Positions 1-9,280 of a stretch of 59,217 bases of DNA are shown here, in pieces. Position numbers and translations under genes: made by a program. The stretch comes from Desulfuromonas sp. Its GTDB lineage: Bacteria > Desulfobacterota > Desulfuromonadia > Desulfuromonadales > Geothermobacteraceae. The stretch covers positions 1 to 59,217 of the forward strand of contig PKUA01000033.1 in NCBI GenBank assembly GCA_002868905.1, written 5' to 3'. Each line of letters starts with the position of its first letter. Position 1 is the first letter of the stretch. The notes under the pieces were generated by a model. That model saw nothing but the letters and a program-made list of their open reading frames with translations, searched no databases and was not told where the DNA came from.

Positions 1-31
1 CAATTTCCTGTTTGATCTGGTGCCCGTTCAT
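1..31 (-). CDS. 5' end of an unidentified protein (partial)
   Basis: An ATG on the minus strand at 31 is preceded by a strong purine-rich ribosome binding site (GGAGAGGAGG just upstream). It opens ten codons (MNGHQIKQEI) that run off the left edge. The product cannot be identified from ten residues. It is divergent from ubiA. Confidence 0.5.
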   Translation of the reverse strand, partial: MNGHQIKQEI

Positions 32-264
32 GACGTCCTCCTCTCCGATACCGGTCGAGTGTTATGGCTCATTATCATTATATCGTGTGATGGTGGGATG
101 TGGTTGCATTCCATTGTTGAATTGTGAAAGCATGACGGGCGTCTTTGTCGCAAAGCCCTGGTAAAGTCGCTTGGTCAAACAGGTGACAATGAAAGGCCGA
201 GGGGGAGAAAGAAGTTTGGATTTGCTAAAATCTGGTTTCTTGCGGTAGAATGCAGCTCAAAACA

Positions 265-296
265 CATCAAGGCGGACCGAGTGGTCCGCCTTGATG
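265..296. promoter_or_regulatory. perfect 14-bp hairpin ahead of ubiA
   Basis: CATCAAGGCGGACC, a four-base loop (GAGT), then the exact complement. It sits in the divergent intergenic region about 70 bases before the chosen ubiA start. Neither flank has a long T run, so it is not a canonical terminator. It could be a leader hairpin or an operator. Apart from this hairpin I see no gene or clear promoter in 32-363. Confidence 0.4.
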
Positions 297-363
297 TTTG
301 ATACGGTTTCCCGGTTTTCAGCGCTACGATTCTATGGATAGTTCCCATCACCTCAGTTCAGGA

Positions 364-1227
364 ATGGCGGAGAAAGTTCGCCATTTCCTCGAAATGATCA
401 AATTCTCCCATACGGTGTTTGCCTTGCCGTTTGCTTTTATGGGGTTGGTCCTCGCGTCTATGGCCAATCAAGCCATGCCGACCGTTGCACAAATTTTTTG
501 GATTTGTGTCGCGATGGTTGGCGCTCGTTCAGGTGCGATGGGCCTCAACCGTATTATTGATGCGAAAATCGATGCTGCGAATCCACGAACAGCCGAGAGG
601 CATCTGCCCGCAGGGAAAATCAAGTTGGGTGAGGCCTGGAGTTTTGTTTTGGTATCGATTTTATTGTTAGTTGTGGCGGCGTGGATGCTGAATCCCCTCT
701 GCCTGCAACTCGCACCGATCGCCATCGGGTTTCTCGTCCTCTATTCGTTTTGCAAGCGATTTACGGCCATGGCTCATCTGGTTCTCGGAGTTTGCCTCGC
801 CGCAGCACCAATTGGTGCCTGGATCGCACTGCGGGGAGATGTTTCATGGCAGATTGTCGTTCTCGGTTTGGCGGTCATGTTCTGGGTTGCCGGCTTTGAT
901 ATTTTTTATGCCCTGCAGGACCTGGAATACGACCGTGGAGCCGGGTTGCACTCGATTCCTGCGAGGTTTGGCGTCACGAAAGCATTGCGGTTTGCCAGGG
1001 TCCTGCACGTTTCCATGGTGGTCTTGCTTCTGTTGTTGCTGGTCGGGACCGGTCTCGGCTGGATTTACCTGTCGGGGGTGACGATTGTCGGGGGGTTACT
1101 GTTGTATGAACACTCTTTGGTGAAGCCCGATGATATTTCCCGTCTCGACGCGGCGTTTTTCAATATGAACGGTTACATCAGCGTGACCATTTTGGCCTTC
1201 ACCCTGGTGGACGCACTGGTCGGATGA
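364..1227 (+). CDS. ubiA: UbiA-family 4-hydroxybenzoate polyprenyltransferase (MqnP/UbiA)
   Basis: An integral membrane prenyltransferase that attaches a polyprenyl chain to an aromatic ring in quinone synthesis. Both Asp-rich motifs that bind Mg-diphosphate are visible: N62-R-I-I-D66-A-K-I-D70 in the first cytoplasmic loop and D186-L-E-Y-D190 in the second. The rest is a series of hydrophobic helices, and the 287-residue length is normal for the family. The open frame extends 66 bases further upstream, but I start at the ATG at 364 because the sequence then begins like known family members (short amphipathic start, then IKFSHTVFALPFAF) and a GGA lies just before it. It overlaps ubiX by ATGA, so the two are co-translated. 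Whether the substrate is 4-hydroxybenzoate or a futalosine-pathway naphthoate cannot be told from the sequence. Confidence 0.9.
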   Translation: MAEKVRHFLEMIKFSHTVFALPFAFMGLVLASMANQAMPTVAQIFWICVAMVGARSGAMGLNRIIDAKIDAANPRTAERHLPAGKIKLGEAWSFVLVSILLLVVAAWMLNPLCLQLAPIAIGFLVLYSFCKRFTAMAHLVLGVCLAAAPIGAWIALRGDVSWQIVVLGLAVMFWVAGFDIFYALQDLEYDRGAGLHSIPARFGVTKALRFARVLHVSMVVLLLLLLVGTGLGWIYLSGVTIVGGLLLYEHSLVKPDDISRLDAAFFNMNGYISVTILAFTLVDALVG

Positions 1228-1853
1228 TGGGCGACCCGAGAGCAAAAGAGTTTATCGTCGGGATCGCGGGCGCGTCGGGAGTTGCATACGGATTGCGCCT
1301 GGTTGAGGAACTGTTGCGTGCCGACTGTGGGGTTCAGCTGTTGATAACCGATGCCGGCAGACAGGTTCTGGCCCACGAAGCAGGCTTGGCCGTTCCTGTT
1401 GCTTCGGCTGACGCCGAAATGTTTTTGAGGGGGCACTTTTCAACCGGAGGGCAATTGAGGCATTATGCCATCAAGGACCTGTCTGCTCCACCTGCCAGCG
1501 GTTCGAACACGATAGATGGCATGATCGTTTGTCCGTGCAGCATGGGGAGCGTAGGACGTATCGCTTCCGGATTGTCAGAGAACCTATTGGAACGGGCAGC
1601 GGATGTCTCCCTGAAAGAGCGGCGTCACCTGATCCTGGTGCCGCGGGAAACTCCGATCAGCACCATTCACTTGGAAAATCTGCTACGGCTGTCCAGGAGC
1701 GGGGTGACCATCCTCCCTGCAATGCCCGGTTTTTACCAAGGGCCGAAGACGGTCGATGCCCTGGTCGATTTTGTTGTTGCGAAAATTTTAAGCCAACTCG
1801 GGCTTGAGTCGAGTCACCTCCTCCAGCCATGGGGGGGGATAAATCAAACATAG
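1224..1853 (+). CDS. ubiX: flavin prenyltransferase UbiX
   Basis: Makes prenylated FMN from reduced FMN and dimethylallyl phosphate, the cofactor of UbiD-type decarboxylases. The N-terminal flavin-binding GIAGASG motif is present at about residues 13-19, and the C-terminal signature PRETP..TIH and PAMPGFY is intact. Length 209 aa fits the family. The ATG overlaps the ubiA stop by four bases, giving translational coupling with the prenyltransferase. A second ATG lies directly after the first and could be the real start. No UbiD partner gene lies inside this window. Confidence 0.93.
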   Translation: MMGDPRAKEFIVGIAGASGVAYGLRLVEELLRADCGVQLLITDAGRQVLAHEAGLAVPVASADAEMFLRGHFSTGGQLRHYAIKDLSAPPASGSNTIDGMIVCPCSMGSVGRIASGLSENLLERAADVSLKERRHLILVPRETPISTIHLENLLRLSRSGVTILPAMPGFYQGPKTVDALVDFVVAKILSQLGLESSHLLQPWGGINQT

Positions 1854-1892
1854 AGTGGCAGGATTTTTCATTCCTGCGGAAGGGAAAGAGTC

Positions 1893-2540
1893 ATGAAGTT
1901 TTTTATCGATACTGCCGAAGTTGCGGAAATCAAGGCAGCTTCTGAATTAGGGCTTGTTGACGGTGTGACCACCAATCCATCCCTGATTGCTGCGAGCGGC
2001 CGGATTCACGAAGAGGTTCTGAAGGAGGTGGCCGGTTTCATCGATGGGCCGATTTCGGCAGAGGTCATCTCCCTTGACGCCGACGGTATGGTGCGGGAAG
2101 GGAAGGAGTTGGCCAAGATTGCTCCCGAGAAGGTGGTTATCAAGGTTCCGATGACCGAAGAGGGGCTCAAGGCCGCCAGCCGTTTTGCTGCCGAAGGTAT
2201 CCGCACAAACGTCACGTTGATTTTTTCGCCGTTGCAGGCCCTGTTGGCAGCCAAGGCCGGTGCTTCGTTTGTTTCACCGTTCGTGGGGAGACTGGACGAT
2301 GTCGGTACGGATGGCATGGAAGGGGTCGACCAGATTCGGAACATTTTCGACAACTACGGATACACGACTGAAATCATAGTTGCTTCAGTTCGAAGTCCCA
2401 TGCATGTGTTGTCCGCTGCGATGATCGGCGCGGACATTGCGACGATTCCCTACAAGGTGATGTTGCAGCTGGCAAAACACCCCTTGACGGATGTCGGGAT
2501 CGACAAGTTTCTTGCCGACCACAAAAAGGCGCAGAAGTAA
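1893..2540 (+). CDS. tal: transaldolase / fructose-6-phosphate aldolase family
   Basis: A small (215 aa) single-domain TIM-barrel transaldolase of the TalC/FSA type, moving dihydroxyacetone units between sugar phosphates. The start [10 protein letters not shown], the DGVTTNPSL motif at residues 23-31, and the Schiff-base lysine K84 in VVIKVP are all present. A good ribosome binding site (GAAGGGAAAGAG) precedes the ATG. It stands 39 bases after ubiX, probably in the same transcript, and is followed by a strong terminator. Transaldolase and true fructose-6-phosphate aldolase activity cannot be separated by eye in this family. Confidence 0.92.
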   Translation: MKFFIDTAEVAEIKAASELGLVDGVTTNPSLIAASGRIHEEVLKEVAGFIDGPISAEVISLDADGMVREGKELAKIAPEKVVIKVPMTEEGLKAASRFAAEGIRTNVTLIFSPLQALLAAKAGASFVSPFVGRLDDVGTDGMEGVDQIRNIFDNYGYTTEIIVASVRSPMHVLSAAMIGADIATIPYKVMLQLAKHPLTDVGIDKFLADHKKAQK

Positions 2541-2647
2541 CGAAGAAACATTGTTGAGGCTCGGCTGCCGGCACAGATCTTTAGGGGTGTCATGGCGCAG
2601 CCGCGAATGGTGCCTTTTCCGTAGCGCAAGAAGTTTTAAAAAAATCT

Positions 2648-2713
2648 GGCCCGCTCGACACCCTCTGATAGAGTATAAACTCCAAAGGGTGTCGAGCGGG
2701 CCTTTTGTTTTTT
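2648..2713 (+). terminator. strong Rho-independent terminator after tal
   Basis: A perfect 17-bp stem (GGCCCGCTCGACACCCT and its complement) with a 21-base loop, followed by TTTTGTTTTTT. It closes the ubiA-ubiX-tal transcript. Confidence 0.93.
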
Positions 2714-2724
2714 GGTCTGACCTA

Positions 2725-2753
2725 TTGACGAATGCAGGAAATAGGTCTATAAA
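2725..2753 (+). promoter_or_regulatory. sigma-70 promoter of sucCD
   Basis: TTGACG, 17 bases, TATAAA. It lies directly after the tal terminator and about 280 bases before sucC, implying a long leader. I see no gene between them. Confidence 0.7.
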
Positions 2754-2776
2754 ATCAGAGTCGAATAACATATCTA

Positions 2777-2790
2777 CCTGTTTAAACAGG
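2777..2790. promoter_or_regulatory. palindrome CCTGTTTAAACAGG (candidate operator)
   Basis: A perfect 14-bp palindrome that begins 24 bases downstream of the -10 box of the sucC promoter, a usual place for a repressor site. The regulator is unknown. Confidence 0.4.
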
Positions 2791-3032
2791 AATTTAGGAC
2801 CATGAATCTTGTGTTTGGCAGGACTGGACCGACGGGTGGATTCATGTTGTCTGACCAATTATGGCGAGTCTTGGCCGACAATGGCCGTCAATGACCAGGG
2901 AATGAGCCGGTTTGACCGGTGTGTATGAAGATGTTTCCAGTGATATCGGTAGATTGCCTTTTTGGCACTCTGCTTGCCATGCTAGGTGGGGATGGTTCAA
3001 CTCTTTTGATTCCTTGTGCGAGGTGAGGACGT

Positions 3033-4202
<1,170 letters not shown>

Positions 4203-4214
4203 GGAGAGAGAGCG

Positions 4215-5087
4215 ATGAGTATTCTGATTGATAAAAGTACCAAGGTCATCACCCAGGGGATCACCGGAGCCACGGGCCTGTTCCACGCCCAGGGCGCTCG
4301 TGAGTACGGGACGCAGATGGTCGCAGGGGTGACTCCCGGCAAAGGGGGAACCAGCATCGATGGTTTCCCGGTGTTCGACACTGTTGAAGACGCTGTCAAG
4401 CAGACCGGCGCGACCGCCTCGGTGATCTACGTGCCGCCGATCGGTTCGGCCGACGCCATCATGGAAGCGGTTGATGCCGGTATCGAACTGGTGATCTGCA
4501 TCACCGAAGGGGTTCCGGTGCTCGACATGGTTAAGGTCAAGCAGTTCATGCAAGGTAAGCAGGCTCGCCTGATCGGTCCGAACTGCCCCGGGGTGATTAC
4601 TCCCGAAGAGTGCAAGATCGGGATCATGCCGGGCTATATTCACAAGAAAGGCCCGGTCGGGGTTGTTTCCCGTTCCGGCACCTTGACCTACGAGGCGGTC
4701 TGGCAGTTGACCACCCGGGGAATCGGTCAGTCGACCTGTGTCGGCATTGGGGGGGATCCGGTCAATGGTACCAGCCATCTCGACGTGTTGGAGATGTTCG
4801 AGGCCGATCCCGAAACCGAAGCTGTGATCATGATCGGCGAGATCGGCGGAGACGCCGAAGAGCAGGCCGCTGAATATGTCAAGAACAAGATGAGCAAACC
4901 GGTCGCGGCCTTTATCGCCGGGGCGACAGCCCCCGCTGGCAAGCGGATGGGGCACGCAGGGGCCATTATCTCCGGTGGCAAGGGGGATGCTGCCAGCAAG
5001 AAGGCATTTTTGCGCGAGTGTGGAATCAGCGTCGCAGACAGCCCGGCTGAAATGGCTGAAGCACTTCTGCAGGTCTGGACCGCGTAG
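4215..5087 (+). CDS. sucD: succinyl-CoA synthetase, alpha subunit
   Basis: Partner of SucC. It carries the CoA-binding Rossmann domain ([13 protein letters not shown] at residues 14-26) and the histidine that is transiently phosphorylated, H247 in GHAGAI. Length 290 aa is normal. AAGGAGAGAG gives a strong ribosome binding site, and a terminator follows 25 bases after the stop. In acetate-oxidising Desulfuromonadia this enzyme can be partly bypassed by succinyl-CoA:acetate CoA-transferase, which is not in this window. Confidence 0.97.
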   Translation: MSILIDKSTKVITQGITGATGLFHAQGAREYGTQMVAGVTPGKGGTSIDGFPVFDTVEDAVKQTGATASVIYVPPIGSADAIMEAVDAGIELVICITEGVPVLDMVKVKQFMQGKQARLIGPNCPGVITPEECKIGIMPGYIHKKGPVGVVSRSGTLTYEAVWQLTTRGIGQSTCVGIGGDPVNGTSHLDVLEMFEADPETEAVIMIGEIGGDAEEQAAEYVKNKMSKPVAAFIAGATAPAGKRMGHAGAIISGGKGDAASKKAFLRECGISVADSPAEMAEALLQVWTA

Positions 5088-5112
5088 CAAAACGAGTTAG
5101 GTGCGATTCAGC

Positions 5113-5142
5113 AAAAACGCCGGGGCTTGCCCCGGCGTTTTT
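5113..5142 (+). terminator. terminator of sucCD
   Basis: A 13-bp stem (AAAAACGCCGGGG and complement) with a four-base loop (CTTG), merging into a run of T. Confidence 0.93.
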
Positions 5143-5271
5143 TTTTGTGTATGGTAAACACATTATCGCAGAAATATACGAAAGTGTATTTCTGCCTTGC
5201 AATTGTTTGGCAAAGGTATTAATATGGGCTCATCTTTTTTGGCCCATTTCTTTATGCGCGGTGTGACAGGA

Positions 5272-5880
5272 ATGTTGAACGTTTGGCGTTGGGTACTGAC
5301 ATGTGCGCTGGTGCTCCCACTGATGACCGCTTGTAGCGGACCATCACTGCGGGTCAAGCATGGCGATGAAACCTTGGCGAGGCCGGGGAAGATCGCCGTT
5401 ATTGCGCTGAACAACCCGCAGGTCGCCGATCTCATATCCGAGCACATCTCCCCCCTTCTCGAAAAACAGGGTATACGCGTCCTTCACCGGAGACAGACGG
5501 AAATTCTCGGTGGAAAGACCATATGTCCCGGTCAGCAGCTCCGCTCCAAGGGGGCTCTCAATCTTTTGTTGGCCAGTGGCGTCGATGCCCTGATGTTCGT
5601 CAAGGTCACGGAAGAGATGGAACTCCTTTCGCCCGGTGCGATCCAGGCTGAAATAGTCGCCATGCCTCATGGAGAGCCGTTGGTGTCAATCGTCTGGTCC
5701 AACAGCAGGCCGCTGTTGCAGGAGATCAAGCCGAAGCACGAAGTGAGTGTCGGCACTGCCTGCCAGATTGTTGCCGAGAGAATCGCCGAGGCCCTGGGGG
5801 ACTTCACCGTCATTGAAGCTGCCCGGTTTTCATCGGCCATTGCCGCCAAGTTGACCGTCTCCGAGGAACAGACGGACTAG
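5272..5880 (+). CDS. putative lipoprotein, unknown function
   Basis: From the ATG at 5272 (preceded by GACAGGA) the product is 202 aa: a short basic start, a hydrophobic stretch, then LMTAC at a position expected for a signal peptidase II site. The mature part begins with Ser-Gly-Pro. After it comes a region with alternating hydrophobic strands (KIAVIALNN, GVDALMFVKV) that resembles the fold of lipoproteins with a GNA1162/DUF799-like or LpoB-like domain, but I cannot place it in a named family. The frame stays open upstream to 5197, but that extension would bury the signal peptide. It stands alone between the sucCD terminator and the def promoter. Confidence 0.7.
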   Translation: MLNVWRWVLTCALVLPLMTACSGPSLRVKHGDETLARPGKIAVIALNNPQVADLISEHISPLLEKQGIRVLHRRQTEILGGKTICPGQQLRSKGALNLLLASGVDALMFVKVTEEMELLSPGAIQAEIVAMPHGEPLVSIVWSNSRPLLQEIKPKHEVSVGTACQIVAERIAEALGDFTVIEAARFSSAIAAKLTVSEEQTD

Positions 5881-5964
5881 ACTTTGCCTGTTTGAGCCGT
5901 GTTCGCCGATCGACCCCTCCGTACGACTTTATCCCTGTCGAAAAAACGATCTTGACCGTATCGG

Positions 5965-5994
5965 TTGACTTGCCGGCCACGCCTTGCGTATCAT
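5965..5994 (+). promoter_or_regulatory. sigma-70 promoter of the def operon
   Basis: TTGACT, 18 bases, TATCAT, 37 bases before the def start codon. Confidence 0.55.
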
Positions 5995-6030
5995 ATTTAT
6001 TTGGGCGTAACGACAAGGGAAATCGATTCG

Positions 6031-6549
6031 ATGGCACTGAGAAAAATCTATCATTATCCAGACCCCGTTCTGAAACAACCGGCTGAGAAAATTACGGTTT
6101 TCGACCAGGAGCTTGAAACTCTGGCAAAAGATATGGCCGAGACCATGTATGCCGCACCCGGTGTGGGCCTGGCGGCACCCCAGGTCGGTGTGTCCAAACG
6201 TTTGATCGTGCTTGATTGCTCTCCGCGGGAAGAAGGTCCTGGTTTGGTCGTCGCGGTCAATCCCGAGGTCGTGTCGGGAGAGGGTGAGGCCTGCGAAGAG
6301 GAGGGGTGCCTGTCGGTGCCAGGATATTATGCCAGGGTTGAACGACACGCCCGGGTCAAGGTTCGCTATCAGGATGTGACCGGGGGAGATCATCTGGTTG
6401 AAGCCGAGGGGCTCTGGTCCATTTGTTTCCAGCACGAAATCGACCATCTCGATGGCAAGTTGTTCATCGATTACCTGTCACCTCTGAAAAGATCCCTGTT
6501 TAAAAAGAAATACCAGAAAATTCTCCAACAACTCGAGGAACAACTTTAA
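6031..6549 (+). CDS. def: peptide deformylase
   Basis: Removes the formyl group from the N-terminal methionine of new proteins. All three catalytic motifs are intact: GVGLAAPQVG (residues 44-53), EGCLS with metal ligand C93, and QHEIDH with H135, E136 and H139. The ATG at 6031 gives the standard 172-aa protein; the longer open frame upstream covers the promoter. The stop codon overlaps the fmt start by one base. Confidence 0.97.
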   Translation: MALRKIYHYPDPVLKQPAEKITVFDQELETLAKDMAETMYAAPGVGLAAPQVGVSKRLIVLDCSPREEGPGLVVAVNPEVVSGEGEACEEEGCLSVPGYYARVERHARVKVRYQDVTGGDHLVEAEGLWSICFQHEIDHLDGKLFIDYLSPLKRSLFKKKYQKILQQLEEQL

Positions 6550-7487
6550 TGCAACCAGCAGAGATTCGTACCGTGTTCATGGGTACGCCGGAGTTTGCCT
6601 GCCCGACCCTGCAGGGCTTGATCGAGGCCGGGTGCAACATGGTCGGGGTTTTCACCCAGCCGGATCGACCGAGTGGACGGGGGAAGAAGATGACACCGCC
6701 TCCGGTTAAACTTCTGGCCGAGCAGGCCGGGTTTCCAGTCTACCAACCGGAACGGCTGAGACGTCCCGAGGCGGTGCAACAATTGCGTGATCTGGCGCCG
6801 GACCTGGTCGTGGTGGTTGCCTACGGGCAGATCCTGCCAAAAGCGGTGCTGGAGATTCCCCGTTTCGGCTGCATCAACGTGCATGCATCCCTGCTCCCGG
6901 CTTACCGGGGAGCGGCACCGATCAACAAGGCGATCGTCGATGGTTGTTCGGAGACCGGCGTCACCACCATGTTTATGGATGAGGGGCTGGATACCGGTGA
7001 CATGTTGTTAAAGAACACCCTGCCGATCGGCCCCTTTGATACAGCAGGCGGTTTGCATGATCGCCTTGCTGTGCTGGGGCGCGATACGATGGTGCAGACC
7101 CTGCAGCAACTCTGCAATGGCACCCTGGAGAGGATTCAGCAGGACGATGCCCGGAGCAGCTATGCCCCCCTGATGAAAAAAGAGGATGGACGCATCGATT
7201 GGCAGCTCACGGCCAATGCGATTCACAATCTCATCCGCGGGCTCGATCCATGGCCTTCGGCTTATACTTGTCTTGAAGGGCAGGTTCTGAAACTGGCCGA
7301 TTCCGCTCCTGCGGAGGGCAACGGGGAGCCCGGTGAGATCGTCTCCGCCGGACCGGAAGGGGTGGTGGTCGGCTGTGGTGAAGGTCTGCTGCGCGTTGGT
7401 GCTTTGCAGCTTCCCGGTAAGAAGATGTTGCCCGCTGCCGACTTTCTCCGTGGACGGAAACTCGAAAGTGGCATCCGACTCGGTTGA
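6549..7487 (+). CDS. fmt: methionyl-tRNA formyltransferase
   Basis: Puts the formyl group on initiator Met-tRNA using 10-formyl-tetrahydrofolate. The formyltransferase motif INVHASLLPAYRGAAP (around residues 104-119) contains the catalytic Asn-His pair, and a C-terminal beta-barrel domain follows to residue 312. It overlaps def at its start and the next gene at its end, so def-fmt-DUF116 are translationally coupled. Confidence 0.97.
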   Translation: MQPAEIRTVFMGTPEFACPTLQGLIEAGCNMVGVFTQPDRPSGRGKKMTPPPVKLLAEQAGFPVYQPERLRRPEAVQQLRDLAPDLVVVVAYGQILPKAVLEIPRFGCINVHASLLPAYRGAAPINKAIVDGCSETGVTTMFMDEGLDTGDMLLKNTLPIGPFDTAGGLHDRLAVLGRDTMVQTLQQLCNGTLERIQQDDARSSYAPLMKKEDGRIDWQLTANAIHNLIRGLDPWPSAYTCLEGQVLKLADSAPAEGNGEPGEIVSAGPEGVVVGCGEGLLRVGALQLPGKKMLPAADFLRGRKLESGIRLG

Positions 7488-8278
7488 TGATGTCTGAAGG
7501 GGCGGAGACACGTTATCAGCCGAAAAAGCGGCTGTTTATCGGCTTACTCGGCATCGCCTGCGCGGTGGTTCTCGGTATCGCCTTTTTGCTCTGGTGGATT
7601 CCGTCCGTCGGCCTGGTCAATATTCACCCGGCCCTCCCCGTGGTGTTCGGAGCGGTTTTGGCCGTTCTGTCATTGGTTCTGGTCGGGGGACTCTCTCTGC
7701 TCATCCTGACCCTGCTGACCGGCCGCGATCTCTTTTTCTCGGAGCGGTTGCGAAAAATCGTTATTCGCTACCTTTTTCCGGGAATCATTAGCCTTGGTCG
7801 CCTGGTCGGGGTTGACCGCGATACCCTGCAGCAATCCTTTATCGCTCTCAACAATCAGCTGGTGCGGGCCAAGCGAATCCGGGTCTCTCCGGACAAGGCA
7901 CTGATTCTGTTGCCCCACTGTATTCAGCTGTTCGATTGTGACATCAAGATCACCGGGGACATCCAGAAGTGTATCCGCTGTCAGCGTTGCGATATAAGCG
8001 GTCTGGCCGAAGCCGCAGCCGAGCGGGGGATCGACATCGCCGTTGCGACCGGGGGAACCCTGGCCAGGAAAATCATTGTCGAGAAACGGCCTCGGTTCAT
8101 TCTGGCTGTTGCCTGCGAGCGGGACCTCACCAGCGGAATTCGTGATTCCTACCCGTTGCCGGTGATCGGGGTCCTCAATCACCGACCCAACGGCCCCTGC
8201 TTCAACACCAGCGTGATTTTGGAGGAAGTTCGCTTCGTCCTGGACGAACACGTGCTGCCGGTGTCGATCCCCTCTTGA
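7487..8278 (+). CDS. DUF116 membrane protein
   Basis: A 263-aa protein with two N-terminal membrane helices (about residues 16-37 and 48-75) and a cytoplasmic domain with a conserved cysteine cluster: CIQLFDCDIK, then CIRCQRCDI, a later Cys in ACERD and one in GPCF. This matches the DUF116 family, which is of unknown biochemical role; the cysteines suggest a metal or Fe-S site. The def-fmt-DUF116-htpX-rsmB order is, from memory, common in Geobacter relatives. ATG at 7487 or 7490 are both possible starts. Confidence 0.85.
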   Translation: MMSEGAETRYQPKKRLFIGLLGIACAVVLGIAFLLWWIPSVGLVNIHPALPVVFGAVLAVLSLVLVGGLSLLILTLLTGRDLFFSERLRKIVIRYLFPGIISLGRLVGVDRDTLQQSFIALNNQLVRAKRIRVSPDKALILLPHCIQLFDCDIKITGDIQKCIRCQRCDISGLAEAAAERGIDIAVATGGTLARKIIVEKRPRFILAVACERDLTSGIRDSYPLPVIGVLNHRPNGPCFNTSVILEEVRFVLDEHVLPVSIPS

Positions 8279-8376
8279 TTTTCTGCCGAACCGTTTTTAT
8301 CTTGATGGTCAAATGGCAGATCGTACCAACGAAGATTCATTAACCGGGGCGGCTTGACCCGCCTGATTGAGGAACG

Positions 8377-9210
8377 ATGATGAACACTGCTAAAACGGTT
8401 ATATTAATGACTTTCCTGACCCTGCTGTTGGTGATGGCCGGTGGTGCCATCGGTGGTCAGCAGGGGGCGCTGTTTGCGCTGATCATGGCCGGGGTGATGA
8501 ACTTCGGCACCTACTGGTTCTCCGACAAGGTCGTCATCAAGATGTACCGGGGGCAGCAGGTACAGAGCGGACCGCTTTTCGAGGTGGTCGCAGAGCTTTG
8601 CCAGCGCAACAACCTGCCGCTGCCGAAAGTTTATGTTTTGCCACAACCGACCCCGAACGCTTTCGCGACCGGCCGTAACCCGCGGCATGCGGTGGTGGCG
8701 GCCACCGAAGGAATCCTGCAGATTCTTTCCCGCGAGGAGCTGGCCGGTGTCATGGCCCATGAGCTGGCCCATGTGCAGAACCGGGACATTCTGATCGGGA
8801 CCATCGCCGCAACTATCGCCGGAGCCATCTCCTGGATGGCCCACATGGCGCAATGGGCGATGATTTTCGGCGGCGGCCGGGATGACGAGGACGGCAACCC
8901 GCTGGCGATGATCGGTGTCATGATCCTGGCCCCGATTGCGGCGATGCTGGTGCAGATGGCGGTCTCCCGGTCCCGTGAGTATGCAGCGGATGCCAGCGGT
9001 GCGCGATTCTGCGGCAATCCGCGCTACCTTGCCGATGCCCTGCGTAAGCTCGAATCGGCGAACCAGCGGATGCCGATGCGACAGGTGAACGAGGCGACGG
9101 CCCACATGTTCATCGTTAATCCACTGCGTGGCAACAAGCTGGCGAAGCTCTTTTCCACTCATCCGCCTATGGAAGAGAGGATTCGACGCCTGGAAGGGAT
9201 GGGAATTTGA
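8377..9210 (+). CDS. htpX: membrane zinc metalloprotease HtpX
   Basis: An M48-family protease of the inner membrane that degrades misfolded membrane proteins. The zinc site HELAH (H128, E129, H132) and the downstream [11 protein letters not shown] segment with the third ligand are present. Two N-terminal helices and a central hydrophobic pair anchor it. Length 277 aa is typical. A terminator-like hairpin follows 35 bases after the stop. Confidence 0.95.
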   Translation: MMNTAKTVILMTFLTLLLVMAGGAIGGQQGALFALIMAGVMNFGTYWFSDKVVIKMYRGQQVQSGPLFEVVAELCQRNNLPLPKVYVLPQPTPNAFATGRNPRHAVVAATEGILQILSREELAGVMAHELAHVQNRDILIGTIAATIAGAISWMAHMAQWAMIFGGGRDDEDGNPLAMIGVMILAPIAAMLVQMAVSRSREYAADASGARFCGNPRYLADALRKLESANQRMPMRQVNEATAHMFIVNPLRGNKLAKLFSTHPPMEERIRRLEGMGI

Positions 9211-9245
9211 TAATCAGCGGTCGGTTGAGAGTGAACTCTGATGGG

Positions 9246-9273
9246 GAGGACGTCGCTGTACGTCCTCTTTTTG
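9246..9273 (+). terminator. terminator after htpX
   Basis: GAGGACGT, six-base loop, ACGTCCTC, TTTTT. It ends only about 8 bases before the rsmB start codon. Confidence 0.8.
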
Positions 9274-9280
9274 TGTCGTG

